Shown here: positions 1 to 10,973 of the stretch, piece after piece
Position numbering within the stretch: the stretch's first letter is position 1
Layout of the letters: the number at the start of each line of letters is the position of its first letter
Assembly: GCA_001599915.1 (NCBI GenBank)
Contig: BCIG01000008.1
Location: 372,001-436,000, forward strand
DNA from: Symbiotaphrina buchneri
Taxonomy: Eukaryota; Ascomycota; Symbiotaphrinales; Symbiotaphrinaceae
Reading direction: 5' to 3'
Length of the DNA stretch: 64,000 bases
Program-made: the position numbers and the translations under genes
Notes under the pieces: generated by a model
Database searches by the model: none
Seen by the model: only the letters and a program-made list of their open reading frames with translations
What the model was told of the DNA's origin: nothing

Positions 1-2370
1 CCATGATGTGACAGACGTCCTTGGACAAGTAATGCAGGTGCTTCTGCAAAGCAAGCAAGACGAGATCGATTCAAAACATATCAAAGTACCATCTCCATTT
101 TCGTTGGACATGTGTAACTTCGCTGTGCTAGAGGCTTTCAGACATTCTCTGAAAGATGACTTCCACATGACGGTAATGAATGCCAGAGACTGGCTTCGCG
201 TTGCGACATGGTGGCTTCTCAAAGCGTCTCACGTATTTGATGGTCCAAAGGATGCACCCGCGATAGGATCACGACAGGCAGCCCAAGCCTACGTGAACCT
301 CATGAAAGCGGGTTGGGTAATACGTGAGAAGATCATACAGGATGACGGTATGAGAGTTCTACTCTCTGCACCATCGCTAAAGCTAGTGGCATCCCTCTGT
401 GACCTTCTGGATTGCTGGAATCGAAAGTTCCGCTCATTCCCTCCCATTGCTTCTTCGGACATCCGACACACCAATTTGGCCATACTGGAACATCTGCAGC
501 CCGAAGAGGAGACACTTGAAGAAGGAAACCCTTGCGATGCCCGGTTTATTACACTACAAAGGCATATCTCTGGGCCAGAAACAGAAATAGTCCACCTGAG
601 GACTTTCGTCAATGCTGAGGTCAGCTCCAAAACACTGCATATGAAGTCCAATGACGCGCCCTTTATGTTGGTCGTCTTTACGAAGGATGGGGAGAGCGAG
701 CCGCTTGTCAGCATATGCAACCAGAACAGCACGTTCGCTATCACAAAAGCTCGTAAGTGTACTGGCACATATTCTGAAAGTCCGGGCAGCTCATTCTATT
801 AAGTCACTTCGAAGGATATCGTCTCTCATCTGCCGCTCTTTGAGTCTGAGCCTTGTAATCAATCACCTCAGCCTGTTGCCCTTAAATTTGGTCGATTGAA
901 GGTTTCTGTCCAGTTCCAAGATCCCCATGGTGAGTAAATCTCGGCTCTGAACAAAGATTACGCGGAACCCTAATGGCGTGGAGCCCTCGCCACGTTCTTG
1001 GAGTTTGCTAGATCATACTTTGAAGCCGTCTATGAGAGAGAACCACAAACAAGGCTGGACGGCAGAGAAAAATTGATTTTCAGGTGGTGGGTCTGGCGGT
1101 ATGGCTTTGCCCGACATACTGCTGATATACTGTAGTGCTTCAAGGACGTACGAGAGCCTCATATCTTCTGATAACGGACCGGGCCTTCCTTCACAAATAT
1201 CCAAATCATGTGATATTCGGATCATGGAGACTAACAGTGATCGGGGTTGGAGGATTACTAGGAGATTTGTTGTGAGCTCGTCTGCCGGCGAGGACAGGCC
1301 ATGGTGTCGGTCTGTGTTCCTCCCTCTGAGTCAAGTGCAGCTCCGCCGAGATAGGGGCTCGCGGGAAGTCATTGCCCGCTGGTCTGATTGCACCCACGAA
1401 ACCATTGAGCCTGATGGTCATGGCGACAATCATTACTCCTATATATACGATCTTCAAAAACCTAACAACGCCGTCAGGGTCGAATTCCGTAGCGAGGCCG
1501 ACGCTGCTGAATTCGAAAAGGCAGTTCTACACCTGAGCTATACCCCCATATTTTCTTGTCTTCACAGGCAGGAAGAGAGGTGCATCTATAATGTGCACGA
1601 TAATCTGCATCCCAGGCAGGATTACAGAGCAATATTAGCAGGACGTACTTCAGGGGCTTGGTTGTTCTCGGAACTTTTCTACTTGTGTCGTGCTGTCGAC
1701 TTTCAATACCACCGGAAGCTTGGTCATCTTGAGCTTTTCCAGGTCAACTATGTGGACTACATCTCGACGCACATAGAGAAGCTATTTAGGCCTAGCCAGA
1801 ATGCGGAGCCTACCTTTTCACATGCTGAGAAGCGGCTTTGCGACACCTCTGTGGACTTCCCAAGTCAGAAGTCCAGTGACAGGTTCTTGAGTACCCTTAC
1901 CAGAGGATACGATTTGAAGTTTTCGGAGGATGCACAGGTGTCTTGCAAGGTCCCCTCACGTCTTGGTATTACAAAGTCCAGCAAGGGAACTGCTGCCGTC
2001 TACCTATGGCGGAAGGCCACCCACTTGAGGCTGACCATGCGCTGGAACGGTAAAATGGAAGACAGATGGCTTACAGCTTCTGTGGACCGTCGCCGGTGCG
2101 TTGTCAATCCCAAGGATAACCGCCGCGTTGATTTCGAGCCACTCGAGATCGACCGAGGACCCGTCGTGGACCTACTGGATCTCATCGCAAAGAATCCAAA
2201 ATTGAAAGGTCAGCCAGCATCGGTATGCCTTCTGGGCATCTGTTTTGAAACAAGCCTTGGTACGTGCTTTCTAGCTACAGTAATCCATATCTCCGCTTAA
2301 TGTTGACACCAATGCAGATCGGGACGAATTTCTTTTTGCGCTTGAAGATACCCCATCTGAAGTTAATTGA
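1..2370 (+). CDS. Unrecognised protein, 5' truncated by window edge
   Basis: I do not recognise this protein. The frame is already open at base 2, so the 5' end lies outside the window. A consistent model has five exons: 2-752, 804-929, 1026-1083, 1136-2259 and 2318-2370. All junctions are GT-AG and phases agree, ending in TGA at 2368-2370. The third acceptor (after 1025) is the weakest, chosen because it keeps frame. The protein is mostly soluble-looking, with no signal peptide, membrane span, zinc motif or nucleotide-binding motif in view. The first visible 250 residues look helical and Leu/Trp-rich. The 1136-2259 exon is mixed alpha/beta with many Arg, His and Cys. It lies tandem to the acetate kinase gene, and nothing in that placement suggests a function. 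Confidence 0.6.
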
Positions 2371-3024
2371 CATGACTTGGTAGACATTTGTATTGCTTTG
2401 ATTCCTTGGAAAAGAGGTTGAGAGACACCATGTCTGCGGGTTCTCGAAGGCGCTTGGCATTCACTTCTTACAGTTTTATAGATCAGAGAAGGCGGCCAAA
2501 AAGGGGATCTGGAGCCTTGAACCAAACTTCACAAGAGCTTAACGTGAAATGTGATAGTATAGAAGAAAAGGTATTCTTTGCTGCTTTCTGAGTCCCTGCA
2601 GGCTACCTTATGGTCCACCGGTCTGTCTGTCTGGAGGAAGTCGGCTGCTTTTCCAACACGCGATGGCATGTGGCATGTGGCCGGTGGCATGATCTTTCTT
2701 GCTCAACGTGCTTTAGTCCTCGATAAGCCTAGCTTGATCTGCCCCGCCACAGTTCAACCAATGGATAAGCATCCGCGAGACACCGGTTCACCCTGTCATG
2801 ACGATGCAGCAAGATCTGGCCCAATTATTCGTACAAACTGCTTTTCTATAGACCCTCCCAGTCATATCACACGATAATAAGAAGGTCCTGAGCCCTCGCA
2901 GTTCGGGCCATATTTATAACTATCGTCTTCCCGTTCGGACTGCACATTATCGCCATCTTTGGACCCAATCTACCGACTCAGTTGTTGTTACCCGACATTG
3001 AAACCCTCCCGAAATAGTGCAACC
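2371..3024 (+). promoter_or_regulatory. Acetate kinase upstream region, CCAAT and TATA-like
   Basis: This is the 654 bp between the first gene and acetate kinase. A CCAAT box sits at 2758-2762. A TATA-like run (TATTTATAA) sits at 2911-2919, about 105 bp before the ATG at 3025. The short open frames here lack codon structure and I do not call them genes. The function of the motifs is inferred from position only. Confidence 0.4.
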
Positions 3025-4537
3025 ATGGCCAAGGTCATCCTCTCAATCAATGTCGGTTCCTCCTCGGTCAAAATCTCTGTCTTCAAGGTTGAGGACAGGG
3101 GACAAACTCCAGAGCAGATCGCAGAAGCTCAGGTCAGCGGCCTGACGGCGCCCCCGGCAAGCTTGAACTACAAGCGGGGCTCCGAAAACATCAAGGGACA
3201 AGAGGTGCAAAACATCGAAACTCAAGTGAACGCCTTCACTTTCCTGCTGGACCATCTCACGGCAGATAAGGGACTGAAGGAGATATCAAAGCGCGAAGAC
3301 ATCGTCATAGCAGCACACCGGGTCGTCCATGGTGGAGACTACAAAGATGCCCAGATCATTACCCCCGACACCTATCACCATCTCGAATCCTTGACAGATT
3401 TGGCTCCATTGTGCGTTCCGTCCACCTCATGGAATTATGTGAGGATTGCTGGCTGAGATTGTCACAGACACAACGCGGGCGCCCTGTCGGTCATCAAGAC
3501 TTGCGTGGAACAGTTACCCCACACCAAAAATGTAGCTTATTTCGATTCAGCCTTCCATTCGACACTCCCTCTTCACGTCAGGACATACCCGATAAACCCA
3601 GAAAAGGCAAAGACAAATAATCTGAGGAAGTACGGCTTCCATGGGATCAGTTACTCTTTCATCACGCGTTCGATTGCAGACTATCTGGGCAAGAAGCAGT
3701 CCGAGACGAGCATAGTCGCTCTACACTTGGGAAGTGGGGCTTCCGCATGTGCCATCAAGAACGGCCAATCGATGGATACATCGTAAGAGGACGCTCGAGC
3801 ATGGTTGAAACATATGCTGATCGTTTAAGGATGGGGTTGACCCCGCTTGCAGGATTACCTGGAGCTACCAGGAGCGGAACCATCGATCCAAGGTCTGCTA
3901 GAATTCCAGAATGGCGCATTCCCAATCAAAGCTGATGGCCGGCTAGTTTGGTCTTCCATTACACACACGATGCGGGCCGAATGAGTTATAGCAGCACAGG
4001 CGAGATGCATATTACAACCGTAGGGCAACACTCCACAATGTGGACCTGCAGGCGGCTGACGAAGTCATCAGGCGGAAGAAATATTGAACAAGGAGTCGGG
4101 CTGGAAAGCACTGACCGGTACCACGGACTTTGCCAAGGTCTCCACGTCAGACGATCCCATGTGCAAGCTTGCGTTTGACATTTTTGTGGACCGTATAGTG
4201 GGATACGTCGCCAGCTATTTCGTCAAGTTGAATGGCGAAGTTGACGCCCTGGTCTTTGCAGGGGGCATCGGCGAGAAGAGTGCAAAACTGAGACAAGCTG
4301 TGGTGGAGCACTCCAAGTGCCTTGGGTTTGCATTAGACACAAAGAAGAACGCTAAGCCCGCCGACGAAGTAGTGGCGGATATTGGCCTGGACGGCGCGAA
4401 GCATCATATCCTTGTGTGTCAGACAGACGAGCAGGCAAGTTTGCAACAAGTCCGTTGTTCAATGGTCCATAGACGGCTGACCATTTCCCCAGTTCGAGAT
4501 GGCACGTGGATGTGCTGAGCACCCGGATTTCTGGTGA
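3025..4537 (+). CDS. ack1: Acetate kinase
   Basis: Acetate kinase (acetate + ATP to acetyl phosphate + ADP), a cytosolic ASKHA-fold enzyme. In fungi it usually works with phosphoketolase (Xfp), which is not in this window. Exons: 3025-3410, 3468-3782, 3830-3892, 3947-4019, 4072-4434 and 4493-4537. All phases fit and give 414 residues, close to the family length. Family signatures are present: N-terminal SINVGSSSVKIS (residues about 5-16), AHRVVHGG, FDSAFHSTLP, KYGFHGISY, HLGSGASACAI, the second signature MGLTPLAGLPGATRSG built across the exon 2/3 junction, and FAGGIGEKSA near the C-terminus. The last intron begins GCAAGT rather than GT. Reading through it gives a different short tail ending at 4518. 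The start at 3025 immediately precedes the conserved phosphate-binding strand. Confidence 0.93.
4435..4492 (+). other. GC-AG intron of the acetate kinase gene
   Basis: This 58 bp intron has donor GCAAGT, where the A at +3/+4 and G at +5 compensate for the C at +2, and acceptor CCCCAG. Splicing joins phase-0 codons and adds a 14-residue tail beginning FEMARGCAEH. Without splicing the frame runs to a stop at 4516-4518. Confidence 0.7.
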
Positions 4538-5261
4538 TGATTGAGCATATTCACGGCCTGTGTTAGTTGCATGGCGCAAAAGTTGGTCTCTTTTCCTTTT
4601 TTGATTCAAGCATGTAGACCGTGAGACGTCATATGGTACCCACCTTAGTCTATTAAACCCGCTCAATATTGACCGTTCCAGGCATTCACTCATCCTCCAG
4701 TGTTCTTGCGATGGATGCAGGCTGAAGGGTTTCAGGATAGGTGCTGAGGCATGTCAGGGACCTTAGATAAGATAGTGCTTTAGTCGTCGAGTTCGTGTTG
4801 TTTGTCGTTGGAGAAGCGAGACGCTAGGGTGTTAGTCAGCAGGTGGGCACGCTAGGAGCTCGTCTGTCGCCCGCAAAGTGACCTCGAGTTTCAGGCGCAG
4901 AAAAGTTGCGGGTTTCCAGCTGATAATTGCGACCCATTTTTGCTTCCCTTTTTGCCCGGACAATCTTCACGTTCCCGTACTTTGTAATCCTTCTTGTTTG
5001 TCACTCCCGCTCGCGCAACCCAGCAACCGAAAATAGCTTAGCTCATTCCACCTCACCCAGATCACTGCCTGCAGAGCCGTTTCCCATAAATCTCCCCCAT
5101 CCCCCCCTCGCTTCTCTTTCTCCTCTTCTCTCCCACCATTTTTCCTCATCCGAACCTCGCTCCAGCCATCAACTCCGCCTTCAAAAATCATCAACTCTCA
5201 CGCGTCAACCTCGACGCATCATCATCTCATCAATCTTCTATCTCTACACTAGTATCGCAAG
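4538..5261 (+). promoter_or_regulatory. Histone H4 upstream region
   Basis: These 724 bp separate acetate kinase from histone H4. From about 5086 to 5160 there is a long pyrimidine-rich stretch (runs of C and CTCTTC), as is common just upstream of highly expressed fungal genes. No gene was recognised. A reading frame at 4927-5265 is low-complexity Ser/Pro and ends on the H4 start, so I treat it as leader. Confidence 0.45.
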
Positions 5262-5879
<618 letters not shown>

Positions 5880-6221
5880 ATGTGGTCCGAACTGGGTCCA
5901 CGTACCAGCGTTTCGTGCTGGCCTTGTCATGTCGATGTTTACCTCGGCGTCACAACAATACTTGCTATGGGTTATGGGTCGTGGTGACTTTTTCTCCGCT
6001 GGGATCATGGTTGGGCAAGGGTGGCGTTCGGTTCAGTAGCCTGGCAGGATGGTTCGAGCTAGCCGTTCTCCGTCAAATACTATGACTCTATGACTCTTAT
6101 GACATCTCTTCGCGTGTCCATTGGTACAAATGTAGACTCGCCATGCCGAATTCTATGTCTATTGGTGGCGCCTGGAGACCAATGTCTGGTCACAGGGACT
6201 TAATACGGATATTGCTACATC
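5880..6221. other. Convergent 3' intergenic region, H4 / PLP synthase
   Basis: These 342 bp lie between the stop codons of two converging genes. They hold their 3' untranslated regions. I see no further gene or repeat. Confidence 0.5.
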
Positions 6222-7131
6222 TCAGGACCGAAATCTCATCACAGCGTCCTCGACTTGGTGCAGCCACCAAACATGTATCCTGCAATCCCCAGTCAGCTCC
6301 GGATGAAAGCTGGTTCCGAACACGTTGCCCTGCTTGACAGCGATGATATCGCCAACTTCCGCGTCGGTATGACTTGAGGCAACTTTGTTTGGCAGCGAGG
6401 CACCCCGACCTGGCAATGTCGCCAAAACTTCGACCTGACCGCCCACGGCCCCTTGAGCAGGCCCTTTTTCCGGGCCACGAGAGGGAGCAATCACAGTCTC
6501 TGGTTCTGCAGCCTCCTCCAGTTGAGGCCCGGCCTTGACCGGGAGAATCTTCTCCACGACTGGTGCACGAATGAACACCGCCCTGAAGGGGTCGTTACTG
6601 GTTGGAGACGGTACGTCCTTGCCTTGCGAGATGAAGGGAAGATCAAGCTCTGCCTCGAAGCTCTCCACCTGTCGGCCAAAGTGATTTCGGTTGACACGGA
6701 CATCGAGGCCTCCGATCAACTCCTGGCCACCTTTTTTCGTGCGATTGGCAGATTCCGCGAGCAGTATGAGACCTGCGCAAGTGCCCCATGTAGGTTTCCT
6801 CTGGACCCTGACAACTCGGTCAGCAGGGTGAGTCAACAGAGAACCTTGCGTTGACTCGGTCTTACTTGACGAATGATCGAAGCGGCTCCAGTAGATTCGA
6901 ACGAGCCGCTACGAGAGACATGGTGGTGCTTTCACCGCCAGGGATAACGAGCGCATCGCATCTTGCAAGCTCCTCAGGGGTGCGGACTTCGATGAAGGTC
7001 CATTGTGCCTTGCTGGAGGTGTCAGCCGAGCGTAATGCATGCGCGGCCTGCCTCAGGAGCTGGGAGTGTTCGCGGAAAGCGCCCTGGAGTGCCAGGACTC
7101 CCACTGTTATGAGGGCATTATCCGCCGTCAT
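6222..7131 (-). CDS. pdx2: Pyridoxal 5'-phosphate synthase glutaminase subunit (Pdx2/Sno)
   Basis: Glutaminase subunit of the two-part PLP synthase. It hydrolyses glutamine and channels ammonia to the Pdx1/Snz synthase, which is not in this window. Exons on the minus strand are 7131-6866 and 6807-6222, giving 283 residues. The start at 7131 (MTADNALITVGVLALQG) is preferred over an in-frame ATG at 7254, because the conserved VGVLALQGAFREH begins just after it. Class I glutaminase features are visible: PGGESTTMS, the nucleophile Cys in WGTCAGLI, and the His-Glu pair in SFHPELTGD. A Pro/Glu/Gly-rich insertion of about 45 residues sits between FIRAPVVEKI and VEVLATLPG; insertions here also occur in other fungal homologues as I recall them. 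Confidence 0.93.
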
Positions 7132-8042
7132 GGCATCCCTACAGGGCTTTGCAACTGACTCTTCTCTGCAACGCTGCTGCGTGTCGGAAGGAAGCCTAAG
7201 GTAAGGTATGTTACCTTGGTAAAGCGTGAAGAAACTCTTATCGTACGGTATCACGATCCACCGAGAAGACCCTTCTATGCTAGATACGGACTAGTCTCTA
7301 TTTATCGGCGCCGAGACACCTCTGCACCGGAGGCCGAGTTTCATCAATAATGGAGAACAGACGAGTATATACAAGGGTCAACAGTGAATAATTGATACCT
7401 GCTTGGGACATGCCAAAGAAGCCTTCTTTGCTGATTCAAGTAGACTAAGGTAAGTAAAGATGGTCTAATCATAGCAGAAAGCAGCCATGCTATCTATCAA
7501 TCTGTCCAGTTGTTGATATCGTGGGTGCTTGAACCACGAAATCCGGGTCCCAGTACCTGCGTTCGAAGTAGGTCAGAGAGGAGGCTTCTGTGACTGCCCT
7601 GTACAGCATACAGCGTACAGATAGTGGAAACACTTGATTCTTTGGTTCCTCTTCTTCTGGTCTCCCAGGATGGAAGATTGGAAGATGGAAGGTGACATGC
7701 CAAGCTTTCCCCGCGGTGCCGATGCTCGGAGGGCCAAGTGAAAGCTTCGTACTCCGTACCGTACCCAGTACCCAGTACACGTAGTATCGTAAGAAGCAGT
7801 GCGGACCGAAGCGCCAGTTACGGAAAGCAATTGTCCACCACTTGTACTCTTGTACGCCCTAGGTAATCGGTACCGCCTGACGACCAGCCCAGGCTGTTTT
7901 ATGCGGGAACCCTTAGTGAGTCCACCTACACTTCCGCTGGAACTCTCGTCCACCGCAACAATTTTTTAGGATTGTTGCGGCGCCCACTCTCCATTGCGCC
8001 TTCTTTTCATCAAATCCGCTTCGCCATTGCCCCTTTGACACA
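7132..8042. promoter_or_regulatory. Divergent promoter region, pdx2 / CBR1
   Basis: A 911 bp intergenic region between two divergent starts. It contains members of the dispersed low-complexity family: a GGTAAGGTATGTTACC run at about 7200-7216, and GTACTCCGTAC at 7749-7759 followed by repeated GTACC/CAGTA units to about 7780. The open frames here are short and repetitive, so no gene is called. Confidence 0.45.
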
Positions 8043-9195
8043 ATGGCGACACCTCATACCGTCAAGCCTGCATCTCTCTTGTCCCCGCAATACGTGCACG
8101 GCGTGTATATTCCTTCTGCCCTCTTGGTAGTCGGCACCCTGTTCGTGAAGAAAGAATGGGTCCCCTACGCCGTGGTGTTGGCAGCAATTCTAGGCGGCTG
8201 GAAGCTATACAGCAATCGTGAGTCTCGCAGGTCACTACGCCATATCAATTCTCCTTCATTGCTTCGGCGCCATAGCGTCGAGCGATCCTGAGAATGGTCT
8301 GGCTAAAGTGTGCTCAACAGAGTCGAGAAAAGTCTTGAAACCCGACGTATTCCAGGAATTTGAGCTGCAAGAGAAGACGGAGCTGACCCCGAATACGGCA
8401 ATGTGCGTTTCCCGTCTTCGCGTGCGAGGTGGTTTCTGACATGCCACCAGCTATCGCATCAAGCTCCCGCGCCCTACAGATATTCTAGGCTTGCCCATTG
8501 GACAGCACATTTCCATTGCTGCAAACATAGACGGTCAACCCAAGGAAGTTGTAAGGTCTTACACGCCGATTTCCTCTGACGAAACACCTGGATATGTCGA
8601 TCTGCTCATTAAGAGCTACCCGACCGGTAACATCTCAAAACACATTGCGCAGCTTAAGATTGGTCAAACGATCAAGGTCAAGGGTCCCAAAGGCGCCATG
8701 GTCTACACCCCGAACCTCGTGAAGCGCTTCGGTATGATAGCGGGCGGGACTGGCATCACGCCCATGTTGCAGATTATCCGCGCTATCATTCGCGGCAGGC
8801 CCAGCAACGGAGGAACCGATACTACAGAAGTAGACTTGATCTTTGCCAACGTCAATTTCGAAGATATCCTGCTCAAGGAAGACCTAGACAAGCTAGCGAA
8901 GCAAGATCCAAAGTTCCGCGTCTATTATGTACTGAACAACCCGCCGCCGGGGTGGGAGGGTGGGGTCGGCTTCGTTACACCGGAGATGATCAAGGTACAG
9001 AGCCACACAGTGATGTCTGATCGGTGAAGCTTACTACGGGACTAGGAACGGTTGCCAGCGCCTTCCAAGGATATGAAGCTCCTGGTTTGTGGACCGCCAC
9101 CCATGGTCAGCGCCATGAAGAAAGCCGCGGAATCCTTAGGGTACGACAAGCCGAGGCCAGTCAGTAAGCTTGAAGATCAAGTCTTCTGCTTCTAG
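8043..9195 (+). CDS. CBR1: NADH-cytochrome b5 reductase 1
   Basis: Membrane-anchored flavoprotein that passes electrons from NADH to cytochrome b5. In fungi it sits on the ER and mitochondrial outer membrane and supports fatty-acid desaturation and sterol synthesis. Exons: 8043-8217, 8321-8402, 8451-8994 and 9046-9195, giving 316 residues. Residues about 20-55 hold the N-terminal hydrophobic anchor ([14 protein letters not shown] and [12 protein letters not shown]). FAD-binding motif [10 protein letters not shown], then GTGITPM for NADH binding, and CGPPPMV near the C-terminus are present. The protein ends KLEDQVFCF, which matches the family C-terminus and confirms the last exon. Confidence 0.95.
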
Positions 9196-9620
9196 ACACC
9201 TTTCCAGTCTCGCTCCGTCTGGGCCGAGCCTCGGCTTGGGAGGTGCGTTCGAAGCGGGATGGTGACCTGATGGGGTCGAGCATAAAGTTGAATTCTGCTG
9301 CACATTATCATCGGCATGTAGACTTATTTTCTTCTTGCTTTACCCGTCCCCGCCCTGCCTGCCCATCTATTGTACTTGCGGCTGCCGTAGCCTTATAGGC
9401 GAGCGACCTGTTCTCTGTGTATATAGACGGTTGGGAGATTACGGATGGTCATTATATGAATGGATCCGTCATGCGTAGACGTCGCAGCGATGCATCGATC
9501 GGCGTCTGTCAAGGTCTCTAGACGACCAAGGCAGCTGCAGCAGTTGCAGCTGACACAAGAGCTAATCGGCATGGTCCCATAGATCTTGGGGAACGCCATC
9601 CATGGCAACAGCCTTTAGCA
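9196..9620. other. Convergent 3' intergenic region, CBR1 / Snd2
   Basis: 425 bp between converging genes, holding both 3' ends. Apart from a short CAGCTGCAGCAG-type repeat at about 9532-9550 I see nothing else. Confidence 0.45.
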
Positions 9621-10218
9621 TCACCGATACTGTATCTTTTGTCCTCCTCTCTTCTCCATCTTCTTCTGTCTGTTGCTCGAAGGTCCGGATGATGCGGTTC
9701 CATCTTGTGCTGCGCCTGCCAGGCCGGCCATGCTGTTTCGCATGCCTCCAAGCGTAGTGTAGGCCAGGTAAGCGGAGTACATTGGGACCACCGCAAACAA
9801 CCACCACGCCCTGTCGCCAAAAATCGCAGCCATGGTGATGCATCCTAGGGTCCAGTATAGAATATCCCACAAGAATTCCGTCAGACCTTTCGCCTCTAGA
9901 TCCTCCCCCGCTCTCTTGAGCTCCGTGCCGTTGCCCGCATAGCTTGGGCGTCCGATCTTCTCCAACCAGAACTCTACGATCAATGCCGGCGCAGAGAGGA
10001 CAAGGTATAACCAGAAAGTCTTGCGCGTTACCGATGCTCGGAAGACGACAAACCTGGACAGGATGAAGAAGCAATGGATGCCTAAGCTGATAAGGTGGAT
10101 ACGGTTAAGGATATTGACATTTCGGCGAGCAGTCTGCTTGGCTGCTTTCTGGGCAGGGTTAGCAGATGTTCGAGTTGAAGATGACGTCCCAGAAAATGTG
10201 CTTTATTACCTGTGCCAT
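9621..10218 (-). CDS. SND2: TMEM208 / Snd2-like SRP-independent targeting protein
   Basis: Small ER membrane protein of the TMEM208 (DUF788) family, the Snd2 component of the SRP-independent targeting route. Two exons on the minus strand: 10218-10210 (only M-A-Q) and 10148-9621, joined across a 61 bp intron, give 178 residues. The N-terminus is basic (AQKAAKQTARRNVNILNRI). Hydrophobic segments follow: ISLGIHCFFIL, FWLYLVLSAPALIVEFWL, LWDILYWTLGCITMAAIF and AWWLFAVVPMYSAYLAY. The basic C-terminus EKRGGQKIQYR is typical of the family. It is convergent with CBR1, another ER-surface protein, and divergent from APC3. Confidence 0.88.
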
Positions 10219-10973
10219 TGCGATCACCCAAGATTTGAGGACTGAGTGTTTGCGTTGAGTGTGAGCATCGGTTACGGATGAACTTGCGAGTGACGTTCGG
10301 CGCTTCGGAGGTGGCTCGTGACGGAAGCGGCAGTGGCTGCCATTCTACTTTCCCTAGCAACCTGCCGCTTCCATCTCGTCTTGTGTCCCAAGCATGTTGC
10401 TCACCGAAGCGACCGACCTTCCACCCGCACCTGCACCACCAAAAAGAGGCGCGGGCAAGTGATCGCTCGCCTTCTCGCCACAATAATATCACCTTCTTCC
10501 ACCTTCATCTTCCTATTGACCTCATGGCTTGAGATAGAGGTCAAGACTTCTGACTTTATTAATTGGCTCCCATCCTTTCCTCTTCATCTTCCGCCTCTTG
10601 CGTTCTGCATTAGCCCCCACCTCTTAAGTTCCGACATCCACTACTCTGCCTGTTTATCTGTCCACAGTCTGTCCTTAAGGGCTCACAGCAGACCGGTGCT
10701 CAATCGATCTTGGTGGCCTGCAGTTGCTGGGCGCGACATATTACATACGGAACCGTCATGTCAGTCGCATACATCGACTGCTGTGCACCTAAACAAGAGA
10801 TATCCCAGGAAGGTTATCGTTGTTGAAGAAACAAGTTCGAAACATAATACACAGGACGGCCCCAACGTGGATAATCCTCCGACTGGTTGCGACAAGAACT
10901 GAGAGTTCCAACCGCGTCTTAAATCTCGGGTCCTGTCTGCAGACGTTAAACACTCTATCTTCGTCTTGCCGCC
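10219..10973. promoter_or_regulatory. Divergent promoter region, Snd2 / APC3
   Basis: 755 bp between two divergent start codons. It has pyrimidine-rich stretches near 10490-10620. Open frames here on both strands lack recognisable protein sequence. No gene is called. Confidence 0.4.
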
